A DNA stretch of 42,486 nt, taken from NCBI GenBank assembly GCA_021810605.1, contig JAJZIL010000009.1, forward strand, positions 1-42,486, in the 5' to 3' direction. This document shows, in pieces, positions 1 through 7,989 of this stretch (positions are counted from its first letter, which is position 1; each line of letters starts with the position of its first letter). The stretch comes from a bacterium. Its GTDB lineage: Bacteria > Patescibacteriota > Dojkabacteria > JAKAPS01 > JAJZLI01. The position numbers and the translations under genes are program-made. The notes beneath the pieces were generated by a model, which did not search any database, was not told where the DNA came from, and worked only from the letters and a program-made list of their open reading frames with translations.

Positions 1-418
1 AGTATTAATTAATGGTGACAATCATTATATAGATCATAATTTAAGAGTAATTTTTTAAATTAAGTTTTAAAATATATATTGCTCTCGTTTGATATTAGAG
101 TTCTAACTTCGTCTACGATACCCAATTAACAAAGACAACAAAAAATTTCTTTTAGAGATGAAGTTATAGTTAAACCTTTCATAAGATAAATAGTCAAGAT
201 ATAAAAATCATAGATATATCAAAAAAATTAGAAATCTTAATAATTTAGAGAGAGTGATTACTAATCTTGTTTGAGATGTTTTACAAAGCTTCAATTTTTA
301 AATATAGGAGAAGATAGTACTTCAAAAATAAGAATATTTAGCTATAATTTTTTCAATTATTAGGATAATAGAATTTTCATATAGAATCAATACTTATTCT
401 GTAAAATATCTTACCTAC
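1..418. other. Left-edge stretch without a recognisable complete gene
   Basis: No convincing gene is visible. Bases 2-58 form an open plus-strand frame (VLINGDNHYIDHNLRVIF, then TAA) that could be the last 18 codons of a gene starting left of the window, but I cannot assign it. The rest is AT-rich and full of stops in all frames. On the minus strand this stretch lies downstream of the ABC permease gene; I see no clear stem-loop terminator. Confidence 0.35.
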
Positions 419-1978
419 TTAATTTCTAACTGCAAAATTCATACTATTTATTTTTTTCTTACCTATAGTTATAAATATCACTAATATTATTAGAAATAAT
501 AAATATATACTTAATATTGAGAATATAAATCCAAATTGAAAAAAAATATATACTGGAGTAAATATATAAAAAATAGCTATAAATGTGGATAGTAATCCTG
601 ATGGAGTAGTAGAAAGATCTTGGATATCCCTTTTAGCAAAGTTTGGATATGCTGTACCTAAAGATGTAAATAGTACCGATATTCCTAATGTAATAAAGAA
701 TGCAAAATTTATAAAATAAAGAAGATAGTTAAGATTCATATTAAAAATTAAAGCCCATATAATGACTATCCAAATAGCATGTGAAAGCATAAATATTAAA
801 GATGCTATATTTTTCTGATAAAATATTGATATTCTTTTTATTGGCGATGAAAAAATTATCCATCCTGCCTGCCCCTCTTGAGAAAAGGATGGAAATATAA
901 AATAAAGTCCAAAAAGAACCATAAAATAACCAAATGTTATACAAAAACCAGAAAATATAAAATTATAATAAGATCCAATATTTATCTTTCCAATTGAAAA
1001 TATTATAAAGACTATTACAACAAGAATAAAAAATATTATTCCAGAATTAAATATTCTTAATTCTTCAGATATAAAATGATTTAAATCTTTAGATACAACG
1101 AAATACTTTTTAAAATTAAATCTCCAAAATGACTTCTTTTCATATCTAGATAATCTCAATTCTGCAAATTTCAAAAAAATTTGAAAAAGTAGAAAAAATA
1201 TTAAAGATTCAGATAAAAGAACAATAAAATTTGTCAGATAATTAATATTTACACTCATATTAGCAATTAAATAATTAGGGAAATATACTATTGGTTTTTT
1301 TGATATCAATACATTTACAAATTGTGATACTTTCACTGACCTTAAAAGAAGTCTGAAATTGGGAATATAGTATATAAGGATCAAAAACCCTACTAGCATT
1401 ACTACAATATAGAAAAATAAAGATATATAATATAGATTAAATTTTTTAAAAACAGTCGTAATAAATACTGATATAAAGAATACTATACTTGATATTAGAA
1501 ATGATACTACTATAAGTGGAGCTATAATTAACAAATAATATATAAAATTATAGTTATAAATATAAAAGTATGAATATAGAAGTGGGAATGAAAATAATAT
1601 TATTATAAGGCTAGATATATAAAAAGTTTTAATAAATCTATAATTAACCAAATTACTTGCCTTAGACGGTAATGACAATAAAAATTCTTCTTTTCTCTGA
1701 ATAACAAAGGCATTTATTGATTGGGATAAACTAGAGAGTAAAGATATGAAAAATATAATCATTAATGAGAGTGATATCAAAGATATATACACACTAACTG
1801 GCATATTTAAGGTCTTGAAATTATAAAAAAGTGAGATAAAGATTAAGAATTCCAACAATATAACTGTAAATATGGATACTATAAAAAGAAAAATAACAAA
1901 CTTTCTTGCTATATTTTTTTCTTTAAAATATCTACTATTAGAAATATTTTCATATTTTAAAAATATATTACTGCTCAT
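419..1978 (-). CDS. ABC exporter permease subunit (ABC-2 type, multi-spanning)
   Basis: Integral membrane protein of 519 residues with roughly a dozen hydrophobic segments spread along its length. There is a charged cytoplasmic N-terminus (residues 1-25) and a Lys/Arg-rich loop near residues 275-300. It has no soluble catalytic domain. The gene overlaps the end of the upstream ATP-binding subunit gene by 11 bases, so the two are probably translationally coupled and form one exporter. Size and pairing fit the putative ABC exporter permeases found beside CcmA-type ATPases in monoderm bacteria. The substrate cannot be read from the sequence. The role rests on membrane topology and gene pairing, not on a signature motif. 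Confidence 0.75.
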   Translation of the reverse strand: MSSNIFLKYENISNSRYFKEKNIARKFVIFLFIVSIFTVILLEFLIFISLFYNFKTLNMPVSVYISLISLSLMIIFFISLLSSLSQSINAFVIQRKEEFLLSLPSKASNLVNYRFIKTFYISSLIIILFSFPLLYSYFYIYNYNFIYYLLIIAPLIVVSFLISSIVFFISVFITTVFKKFNLYYISLFFYIVVMLVGFLILIYYIPNFRLLLRSVKVSQFVNVLISKKPIVYFPNYLIANMSVNINYLTNFIVLLSESLIFFLLFQIFLKFAELRLSRYEKKSFWRFNFKKYFVVSKDLNHFISEELRIFNSGIIFFILVVIVFIIFSIGKINIGSYYNFIFSGFCITFGYFMVLFGLYFIFPSFSQEGQAGWIIFSSPIKRISIFYQKNIASLIFMLSHAIWIVIIWALIFNMNLNYLLYFINFAFFITLGISVLFTSLGTAYPNFAKRDIQDLSTTPSGLLSTFIAIFYIFTPVYIFFQFGFIFSILSIYLLFLIILVIFITIGKKKINSMNFAVRN

Positions 1979-2690
1979 TTACTACATCAAAAAATACCTC
2001 CTCTAAACTACTCTTCTTACTAAATTCTTCTACTTCCTTAATACTTCCCTCCATTCTTAAATGACCTTTATCAATAATTCCTACTCTATCACAAATTTTA
2101 GTTGCAATATCAAGACTATGAGTAGATACAAATACAGAGCCTCCATTTTTAGCAAAATCTTTCATATATTGTATAAATTTAACTGAAGCTGAAGGATCTA
2201 AACCTACCATTGGCTCATCAATTATCAAAATCTTTGGAGAATGCATTAGAGCGGAAGCTATAATCAATTTTTGTTTTGAACCTCTTGAAAAATCTTGTAC
2301 TTGTAAATTAATATCCTCATCAATAAAGAATAGATTCAAAGCATCTTCAACCTTTTTATCTATTTGTGACTTATCAATGGAATACATTTCAGCAAAAAAT
2401 TTTAAAAATTGAGTTGCATTCAATCCTTCATAAACATAAGGTTCATCTGGAATATATCCAAAATATTGTTTATATGATATATCATTTATATCAATGTGAT
2501 TTATTTTTATATTTCCTTTATCTTTTTTATAAATTCCTACAAGTGTTTTTATTGTAGTTGATTTACCAGCACCATTTGGACCCAAAAATCCATATATTTC
2601 TCCTTCTTTAACAGAAATACTAAGATTACTAACACTTTTAGTATTACCAAATGATTTAGAAAAATTCTCTATCTCAATTAAATTACTCAT
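1968..2690 (-). CDS. ABC transporter ATP-binding protein (CcmA/exporter type)
   Basis: Nucleotide-binding subunit of 240 residues that would power the downstream permease. Visible motifs in order are Walker A GPNGAGKST, a Q-loop region, the signature FSRGSKQK (a variant of LSGGQ typical of the exporter-type COG1131 group), Walker B ILIIDEP, a D-loop region GLDP and the switch histidine in STHSLD. I chose the ATG at 2690 (MSNLIEIENF). A longer frame reaches 2747, but its extra 19 residues are unlike the family and lie where the promoter should be. The gene is divergent from the FMN reductase gene at 2780. Confidence 0.9.
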   Translation of the reverse strand: MSNLIEIENFSKSFGNTKSVSNLSISVKEGEIYGFLGPNGAGKSTTIKTLVGIYKKDKGNIKINHIDINDISYKQYFGYIPDEPYVYEGLNATQFLKFFAEMYSIDKSQIDKKVEDALNLFFIDEDINLQVQDFSRGSKQKLIIASALMHSPKILIIDEPMVGLDPSASVKFIQYMKDFAKNGGSVFVSTHSLDIATKICDRVGIIDKGHLRMEGSIKEVEEFSKKSSLEEVFFDVVNEQ

Positions 2691-2761
2691 GCTTTGATTA
2701 TTATAAATATAATTATATAAATAAGCAATAATTAGAAAATTGTGCAAAATTCTATATTAAT

Positions 2762-2770
2762 TGTTATACT
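2762..2770 (+). promoter_or_regulatory. Extended -10 promoter for the FMN reductase gene
   Basis: The sequence TGTTATACT is an extended -10 element (TGnTATACT). Its last base is 9 bases before the ATG at 2780, so transcription would start at or within about 3 bases of the start codon. There is no Shine-Dalgarno sequence. Confidence 0.5.
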
Positions 2771-2779
2771 TATAAGAGT

Positions 2780-3328
2780 ATGAATAAACTAAAAGTATTG
2801 TCATTTCAAGGAAGTTTAAGAGAAAAATCTTTTAATAAGTATCTTTTAGAAAATTTAAAAGATATATCTGAAGATATCATCGATTTAAATATATTTGATA
2901 TTGCAGATATACCTTTATATAACGAGGATTTATGGAATAATCCTCCATCTTCTGTATTAAATTTTAAGAAAGATGTAGATAGATATAATTCAATAATTAT
3001 ATCTACTCCCGAATATAATTATTCTTATTCTGGAGTATTGAAAAATTCTATTGATTGGTTATCTAGAAATCCAAATATATTAAATAGAAAAGTAGTAGGG
3101 ATAATGGGTGCATCTACTGGTGCAATAGGAACAGCTAGAGCACAATTACTATTACGTTCTACATTAGCAACACTTAATACATATGTTATGCCAAAACCTG
3201 AAATATTTTTATCATTTGCAGAATCTAAATTTTCACAAGATGGTAAATTAACTGATAAAGATTCTATAGATAGGATAAGAATATACTCTGAAGAATTTGT
3301 AAAATTTAGTTCAGATTTCTATAAATGA
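2780..3328 (+). CDS. NADPH-dependent FMN reductase family flavoprotein
   Basis: Flavodoxin-like oxidoreductase of 182 residues, full length for the NADPH-dependent FMN reductase (ChrR/YieF/azoreductase) family. The phosphate-binding loop is GSLREKSFN (residues 11-19). The flavin-contact segment is PEYNYSYSGVLKNSIDWLSR, near residues 80-100, and is followed by a Gly/Ala-rich stretch (GIMGASTGAIGTARAQ). The family reduces free or bound FMN, quinones or metal oxyanions with NAD(P)H in the cytosol; the physiological substrate cannot be told here. The gene stands alone, divergent from the ABC exporter and followed by about 140 bases of non-coding sequence and a tRNA gene on the other strand. Confidence 0.88.
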   Translation: MNKLKVLSFQGSLREKSFNKYLLENLKDISEDIIDLNIFDIADIPLYNEDLWNNPPSSVLNFKKDVDRYNSIIISTPEYNYSYSGVLKNSIDWLSRNPNILNRKVVGIMGASTGAIGTARAQLLLRSTLATLNTYVMPKPEIFLSFAESKFSQDGKLTDKDSIDRIRIYSEEFVKFSSDFYK

Positions 3329-3467
3329 AGAATCCTAAAATCAAAGCCATCGTAATCTAAGCCAAACTAAAGATACCTCCTATAACTTATACTATTAATT
3401 TCAGATCATAATCCAAGATTAGTAGTGATTAGATAATATGATCTATATTATAAATATATAAAGAATT

Positions 3468-3554
3468 CGGAGAGGGCGGGATTCGAACCCGCGGTGTTAT
3501 TTCTAACACACTAGCTTTCCAAGCCAGCGCACTAGTCCACTATGCGACCTCTCC
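3468..3554 (-). tRNA. tRNA-Ser (anticodon GGA)
   Basis: On the minus strand the sequence folds as a class II tRNA. The acceptor stem pairs GGAGAGG with CCTCTCC. The anticodon stem is CTGGC/GCTAG with one G-U pair, and its loop TTGGAAA gives anticodon GGA (reads UCC/UCU serine codons). The long variable arm pairs GTGTTA with TAACAC, and the T arm is CGGGTTCGAATCCCG. The discriminator base is G, as expected for tRNA-Ser. The 3' CCA is not encoded and must be added enzymatically. Confidence 0.95.
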
Positions 3555-3563
3555 ATATGTTTT

Positions 3564-4154
3564 TTATTTTAACACTATTAAGAATAATATAATAAATACT
3601 AAAGATACTAAGGATACTCCAGCTATAAGTTGACCTATTGTATGCTTTTTAAGTACATATCTTGAGTATGATACAGTAAAAATCATTAAAAATAAAAATA
3701 CTTCTAAATATATATTACCTAATATTATTGATGATATAAAAAGAGAAGTTATCATTATTGCATGAAAACTTATTTTCCAAAAAAAAGTAACAATAAATGC
3801 TACAAATAGTATCACTGCAAAAGCTAGAAGAATACTTATAAAATGCATATTCTTATGCTCTAATATAAAAACAAAAACTACAAAAAGGATCCATATAAAT
3901 ATTGAGAATATTGAAATTAAACGAACCTTTTTACTATCCTCGAGATCAAAATCTATATTTTTAAGTCCCTTTTTCTTTATTTCTAATAATATAAAGATTA
4001 AAAATAGTATTAGAGGAATTAATATAAAAAGAAAAATATTAAAAAAAGAGAAATTGATATTATATTTGGTTATCAGTATTACTGCTATTATAGGAACAGA
4101 TATATAGAAATCAAATATACGAGAAACTATAATTGAAAAATTTATTTTATTCAT
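3564..4154 (-). CDS. PAP2-like membrane phosphatase family protein
   Basis: Integral membrane protein of 196 residues with about six hydrophobic helices. Two short motifs match the PAP2 (type 2 phosphatidic acid phosphatase) family: KISFHA near residue 127 (the SxH motif) and SRYVLKKHTIGQLIAG near residues 163-178 (the SR...H...G motif). In the second motif the usual Asp after the catalytic His is Gln, as seen in a PAP2-like subgroup with HTxxQ. A conventional basic motif 1 (KxxxxxxRP) is not obvious, so enzymatic activity is uncertain. Relatives dephosphorylate lipid phosphates or polyprenyl pyrophosphate. Its start overlaps the divergent upstream end of the SHOCT gene region. Confidence 0.62.
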   Translation of the reverse strand: MNKINFSIIVSRIFDFYISVPIIAVILITKYNINFSFFNIFLFILIPLILFLIFILLEIKKKGLKNIDFDLEDSKKVRLISIFSIFIWILFVVFVFILEHKNMHFISILLAFAVILFVAFIVTFFWKISFHAIMITSLFISSIILGNIYLEVFLFLMIFTVSYSRYVLKKHTIGQLIAGVSLVSLVFIILFLIVLK

Positions 4155-4171
4155 GTAAAGTATATACTAAT

Positions 4172-4417
4172 ATGTCAATATTATACTTAATTTTTGAAAT
4201 AATTGTAATAATATTCTCAGTTTTAACAACTGCATTGATAATAATGTTTATAGTCTTTATAGTAATTTACTCTCTAACATCAAAAGAACACATTCATAAA
4301 AAGCTATTTCACCTAACACATCCAGAAAAAGATATTAATATACACCAGAGATATGCAAATGGTGAAATTTCAAAAAGAGATTATTTAAAAATAAAACATG
4401 ATAAGTATTCTTCCTAA
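4172..4417 (+). CDS. Small membrane protein with C-terminal SHOCT motif
   Basis: Protein of 81 residues when the ATG at 4172 is used (MSILYLIFE...). An upstream in-frame ATG at 4133 would add 13 polar residues ahead of the membrane segment and overlap the divergent PAP2-like gene. Residues 1-37 form one long or two short transmembrane helices. The C-terminus contains IHQRYANGEISKRDYLKIK, a good match to the SHOCT (short C-terminal domain) consensus RYxxGEIxxxEYxxxK. SHOCT domains are thought to mediate oligomerisation; the function is unknown. It overlaps the next gene, which has the same layout, by 20 bases. Confidence 0.7.
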   Translation: MSILYLIFEIIVIIFSVLTTALIIMFIVFIVIYSLTSKEHIHKKLFHLTHPEKDINIHQRYANGEISKRDYLKIKHDKYSS

Positions 4418-4649
4418 TTTAGTACAAGGAGACTTTTTTACGTATCTATATTTGATATTCTACATGATTGTGTACTTAATACTCCTCTTTATAATAATAT
4501 ATTTGATTATGCTTATAATCGCATGGATTATCGTACCAAGAGATAAATATGCCAGAGAAAAGGCGATAGAAAGACTAGAAGAGAGATATAAGAATAAGGA
4601 GATAACAAAAAAAGAATTTGAAGAAAAAAAGAAAGATATATCCTCTTAG
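4398..4649 (+). CDS. Small membrane protein with C-terminal SHOCT-like motif
   Basis: Protein of 83 residues with a hydrophobic stretch at about residues 14-46 (one to two helices). A charged tail follows, containing AIERLEERYKNKEITKKEFE, the SHOCT-type pattern RYxxxEIxxxEF. The layout matches the gene just upstream, with which it overlaps by 20 bases, so the two are probably an ancient tandem duplication expressed together and perhaps form a hetero-oligomer in the membrane. Its function is not known. Confidence 0.7.
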   Translation: MISILPNLVQGDFFTYLYLIFYMIVYLILLFIIIYLIMLIIAWIIVPRDKYAREKAIERLEERYKNKEITKKEFEEKKKDISS

Positions 4650-4670
4650 AAATTTTATCAATTATTCTCT

Positions 4671-5228
4671 ATGAAAGATCATTTTATTAAAAATTTCAAA
4701 AGTAAAAAAGGACATGAAATTGTGATAAAAAAAATTGATTATGTATTATTATTCGAATTTAATGAATTTTTAAAAAATTTTGTTTCTAAATCTGAAGATT
4801 TTTTCCAAATAAAAAAAATCATAATTAATAAATCAGAAAATACAAATATTATAAATATAATGAGGCTTATTGAAGATAATAATTGTATACTTATATGTGG
4901 AATTCATAATGATAAAATAATAGGTTTTTCAGGACTTATTACAGATGATTATAAAAACAAAGGAATATTTGAAATATTCATACATAAAAATTATAGAAAT
5001 GCTGGTATAGGAAAAGAATTAACTCAATCAATTATAGAGTATTCAAAAAATATTGGGTTAAAACAGATTAATTTATCTGTCAGAAAAAATAATATTCCAG
5101 CTATAAAGCTATATGAAAAAATGGGTTTTATAAAACAAAGTAGAGATACAAATAGTATATTGTATAATAAAAAACTAATTACTGAACTTGTTATGGTAAA
5201 ACAAATTTTAAATTACCTCCCAGAGTAA
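4671..5228 (+). CDS. GNAT-family N-acetyltransferase
   Basis: Protein of 185 residues. The acetyl-CoA-binding motif A lies near residues 100-120 (HKNYRNAGIGKELTQSII, with the R/Q-x-x-G-x-G/A loop RNAGIG). It is followed by the motif B region NLSVRKNNIPAIKLYEKMGF, typical of RimI-like GNAT enzymes. The N-terminal 70 residues are Lys/Asn-rich and less conserved. The acceptor (protein N-terminus, amino sugar or small molecule) cannot be inferred. The gene is co-directional with the SHOCT genes at a gap of 21 bases. Its 3' end overlaps the convergent gene at 5213 by 16 bases. Confidence 0.85.
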   Translation: MKDHFIKNFKSKKGHEIVIKKIDYVLLFEFNEFLKNFVSKSEDFFQIKKIIINKSENTNIINIMRLIEDNNCILICGIHNDKIIGFSGLITDDYKNKGIFEIFIHKNYRNAGIGKELTQSIIEYSKNIGLKQINLSVRKNNIPAIKLYEKMGFIKQSRDTNSILYNKKLITELVMVKQILNYLPE

Positions 5229-5761
5229 CATTGGTGTCTAAGTTCTGACAAAACAGTAGGATTTATTCTTAACCCTCTTTTTGCAAGCTCATTAACTTCT
5301 CTATCAAACATATATATATTACCATTATGAGAAAATTCATTTATTTTTTTTATTCTAGTGGAATATTCATCTTTTTTAAGATCAATATCTTTTTTATAGA
5401 ATTTAAGTATACTTGCTAAATAATCAATTTGTTCATTATTTGCAATTGACATTTTTGAAAATTCTATCTTAGGTTCTTCTCCTAATATCTTAATATAATC
5501 TGCAACATTATTATTATTTTTATTAGAAAGTATAAAGTTATTCTTTCCTACAAGGATATTTTTAATCTCATCATTAATAAGCTCTCCATCACTTCTTCTT
5601 TGAGGAATTATATAATTTATCTGAGATATAATTTCCTTTTTCTTATTATAAGAATAAGTTAAGGAAACTAAAATACCCCCATACCTCTCTTGTACAAGTA
5701 ATGTTTTTTTATTCATCATGATAATTGAATTAAGATATAAAGACTCCCCCACCAGTCTCAT
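5213..5761 (-). CDS. Unrecognised protein, N-terminus possibly lost by frameshift
   Basis: I do not recognise this protein. The open frame gives 182 charged residues, probably cytosolic, with no signal peptide or membrane helix. It contains Lys/Asp/Glu/Asn-rich helical segments and the C-terminal sequence GLRINPTVLSELRHQCYSGR. The first residues (MRLVGESLYLNS) are doubtful. A second short frame starts at ATG 5831 (MEDISKEITKIENTL...), has a good promoter just upstream and runs to the same place in a different frame. Deleting one G from the five-G run at 5746-5750 would join the two frames into a continuous protein of about 205 residues. Either the gene is frameshifted, the read has an indel, or the short frame is a leader peptide. 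Confidence 0.5.
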   Translation of the reverse strand: MRLVGESLYLNSIIMMNKKTLLVQERYGGILVSLTYSYNKKKEIISQINYIIPQRRSDGELINDEIKNILVGKNNFILSNKNNNNVADYIKILGEEPKIEFSKMSIANNEQIDYLASILKFYKKDIDLKKDEYSTRIKKINEFSHNGNIYMFDREVNELAKRGLRINPTVLSELRHQCYSGR

Positions 5762-5853
5762 TTATTATATCTGAGAGTATTTCTGATAAAGTATTTTCTA
5801 TTTTTGTTATTTCCTTACTTATATCTTCCATAATTTTAATTCATAAAGGTGTA

Positions 5854-5882
5854 AGTATATACTAATCTACATTATTAGTCAA
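5854..5882 (-). promoter_or_regulatory. Sigma70-type promoter of the gene ending at 5213
   Basis: On the minus strand TTGACT (5882-5877) and TATACT (5859-5854) are separated by 17 bases. Transcription would begin near 5847, about 16 bases before the ATG at 5831. This supports 5831, rather than 5761, as the real translation start. Confidence 0.65.
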
Positions 5883-6008
5883 GAGTTTTTTTATATCAAT
5901 AGTAAATGTTAACTAAATTAGACTTATATTTCTAAATTTAGTTTCTGGGTTATTATCCAAATAGATAGAATTCAAAGATATTTAAATATAAAATATATAC
6001 AAAAAATA

Positions 6009-6449
6009 TTAACGTTTTGAGAATTGAGGAGATTTTCTTGCTTTTACTCTGTAGTATTTCTTCCTTTCAACCATTCTAGGATCTCTTTTAAGCATATCAT
6101 TTTTTGAAAGAGTAGTTTTATATTCAGGATTAATCTTAGAAAGAGCTCTTGATATAGCTAGTGAAATAGCTTTTATTTGAGAATTTATACCTCCACCTTT
6201 TGTTTTTACAGTAAAATAAAAGGCATCTTGAGTTCCAGTTAAAGTAAATGGTTTCAATATTGTATATTTAGAAAATAGGTCAGTATAATATTCTTCAAAT
6301 ATTTTTCCATTTATAAATGTATCACCTTTACCAGAATAAAGCCTTACTGTTGCTACAGAAGTTTTATTTCTTCCTAACGCATAATAGTAATTATCTTTTT
6401 TAGAGACCTTTACTGCTTTAACTGTTTTTTTCTTAGTTTCTTTTTCCAT
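6009..6449 (-). CDS. rpsI: 30S ribosomal protein S9
   Basis: Small-subunit protein whose C-terminal tail reaches the P-site tRNA. The protein has 146 residues. After a Lys-rich extension of about 20 residues comes the S9 core, with YYALGRNKTSVATVRLYSGK, GGGINSQIKAISLAISRAL and the universal C-terminus SPQFSKR. It is the last gene of the translation operon, starting 1 base after the stop of rplM. The rplM-rpsI pairing is standard in bacteria. Its N-terminal extension resembles the tail of RpoA in the same operon (Lys/Thr/Val rich), probably from compositional bias. Confidence 0.97.
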   Translation of the reverse strand: MEKETKKKTVKAVKVSKKDNYYYALGRNKTSVATVRLYSGKGDTFINGKIFEEYYTDLFSKYTILKPFTLTGTQDAFYFTVKTKGGGINSQIKAISLAISRALSKINPEYKTTLSKNDMLKRDPRMVERKKYYRVKARKSPQFSKR

Positions 6450-6450
6450 A

Positions 6451-6879
6451 TTATTTTAAATCTATAAATTTTATATTCTCAAATCCTTCCATATTATCTG
6501 CAAATATATGTAAATATTTCATTCTTTTATCTTTTAATTTATTTTTGGGAAGCATTCCCCCAATAGCATTATAAAGAACAAAAGTAGGATTTTCATCAAG
6601 TAATCTTTTTAAAGATTTCTCATGCAATCCACCAGGGTATCCTGAATGAGTATAATAAAGCTTCTCACTCATTTTCTTTTCTGATATCTTTAGATGTTTT
6701 GCATTAATTACAACTACATGATCAGAAAATACTAAATTTGAAGAATAATTACTCTTATGTTTTCCAATTAAAATTTTAGAAATCTTACTAGATATTTTAC
6801 CTAAGTTTTGATCCTTAGCATCTATTATAAACCAGTCTCTTGTAATATCTTTTGGTGAAAAAAATCTTGTTTTAAACAT
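6451..6879 (-). CDS. rplM: 50S ribosomal protein L13
   Basis: Early-assembling large-subunit protein of 142 residues, full length. Recognisable family segments are WFIIDAKDQNLGKISSKISK near the N-terminus, VVVINAKHLKISEKK, YYTHSGYPGGL, and GGMLPKNKLKDKRMKYLHIF, which carries the conserved GMLP motif. It lies between rplQ (2-base gap) and rpsI (1-base gap) in the translation operon. Confidence 0.97.
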   Translation of the reverse strand: MFKTRFFSPKDITRDWFIIDAKDQNLGKISSKISKILIGKHKSNYSSNLVFSDHVVVINAKHLKISEKKMSEKLYYTHSGYPGGLHEKSLKRLLDENPTFVLYNAIGGMLPKNKLKDKRMKYLHIFADNMEGFENIKFIDLK

Positions 6880-6881
6880 AA

Positions 6882-7235
6882 TTAATCTATTAATCTTATT
6901 TTAACTACCCTAGAGTTATCTCCTTTTCTTACTCCTATATGTACTATACTAGTAAAACCTGAATTCCTATCTTTATACCTTTCATTTAGGACATCAAGAA
7001 CTTTATTTGCTGAAAGTTTTGTAGGAAGCATCATATAAAGTCTTCGTCTTGCATTTAAATCATTTGCTTTTCCTACTGTTATAATTCTATCAATAAGAGA
7101 AGATACAGCTTTAGCCTTAGCTTCAGTTGTTTTAACCTCTTCATATTGAATCACAGAAGCTGCTAAATTTTTTAGCATTGAATCTCTATGTGATTTTACT
7201 TTATTTAGTTTTTTTACTTTTCTTAGGTGTCTCAT
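6882..7235 (-). CDS. rplQ: 50S ribosomal protein L17
   Basis: Large-subunit protein of 117 residues. The N-terminus MRHLRKVKKLNKVKSHRDSM and the segment TTEAKAKAVSSLIDRIITVGK match L17, and the C-terminus lies within the usual bacterial length. The start is fixed by the conserved MRH...KL....SHR pattern. It overlaps the end of rpoA by 35 bases, an unusually long overlap for this pair, so the two genes share a Lys-rich coding stretch in different frames. Confidence 0.97.
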   Translation of the reverse strand: MRHLRKVKKLNKVKSHRDSMLKNLAASVIQYEEVKTTEAKAKAVSSLIDRIITVGKANDLNARRRLYMMLPTKLSANKVLDVLNERYKDRNSGFTSIVHIGVRKGDNSRVVKIRLID

Positions 7236-7971
7236 CTTTTTCTTTTTTTACTTTTATAGTTTTTTTACTTTTTTTCTCTTCTTTTAATATTGGTATCTCT
7301 ATCTGATCAGATAAATTATTAAAAACATTACAAGCTTCTACTAAAGCATTTTTTAAAGCCATTGTAGGATTAATTGATTTTGTAAATATTTCAATAATAA
7401 GTTCATCTAGATCTGTATTTTCTCCTACTCTAGTATTTACTACTTGAAAATTAACAATTTTAACTGGAGAAAAATCTGCATCTAGTGGAATTACACCAAT
7501 ATATGATCTTTTATCATTATCAATAAGTTTATATCCATAAGAATTTTCTACTTCCATTTCAATATTCAATTTTGATTTTGAATCAGTTAAAGTAGCAATT
7601 ACTTGTTCAGGATCAAGAATTTCTATTGAATCTGAAACTTTAATATCTTTTGCTTTAACTATTTTCTCTCCCTTTTCAGAAATAGTAATTTTTTCTGTAC
7701 CAGATGATCTAGAGAATAATTTTAACTCTTTAATATTAAGCATAATATTAATAACATCTTCTAGAACACCATCTAAACTAGCATATTCATGTTCTGCACC
7801 TTCAATCTTAACTGAAGTTATTGCAGCACCTTTTAGGGAAGATAAGAGTATTCTTCTTAAAGTATTTCCTACTGTGTATCCATAACCCTTATTTAAAGGA
7901 GATATAGAGAATTTTCCATAAAAATCATTCTCTTCTATCGTTTTTATTTGTTGTAAATTATAATCAATCAT
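7201..7971 (-). CDS. rpoA: RNA polymerase alpha subunit lacking the C-terminal domain
   Basis: Alpha subunit that dimerises and nucleates RNA polymerase assembly. The N-terminal domain is complete: the segment GYTVGNTLRRILLSSLKGAA near residues 30-50, the insert subdomain in the middle, and the closing dimer-interface segment with TDLDELIIEIFT and NPTMALKNALVEAC near residues 185-210. The protein has 256 residues rather than the usual 310-330. After about residue 222 a tail of roughly 35 residues dominated by Lys, Glu and Thr replaces the helix-hairpin-helix alpha-CTD, which normally contacts UP elements and activators. The reading frame then runs 35 bases into rplQ. I infer real loss of the domain, because rplQ follows directly and no CTD-like frame is nearby. 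Confidence 0.95.
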   Translation of the reverse strand: MIDYNLQQIKTIEENDFYGKFSISPLNKGYGYTVGNTLRRILLSSLKGAAITSVKIEGAEHEYASLDGVLEDVINIMLNIKELKLFSRSSGTEKITISEKGEKIVKAKDIKVSDSIEILDPEQVIATLTDSKSKLNIEMEVENSYGYKLIDNDKRSYIGVIPLDADFSPVKIVNFQVVNTRVGENTDLDELIIEIFTKSINPTMALKNALVEACNVFNNLSDQIEIPILKEEKKSKKTIKVKKEKDETPKKSKKTK

Positions 7972-7989
7972 AAAATTTAAAATATAAAA

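Noticed and set aside
59-418. Decayed coding sequence at the left edge
   Set aside because: Short stretches look protein-like in one frame, but stops are frequent and no family can be named.
2691-2747. N-terminal extension of the ABC ATPase
   Set aside because: The 19 extra residues are unlike the family and the region should hold the divergent promoters; MSNLIEIENF is the normal start.
4133-4171. Earlier ATG of the first SHOCT gene
   Set aside because: It overlaps the divergent PAP2-like gene and puts polar residues ahead of the membrane helix; a later ATG at 4172 fits better.
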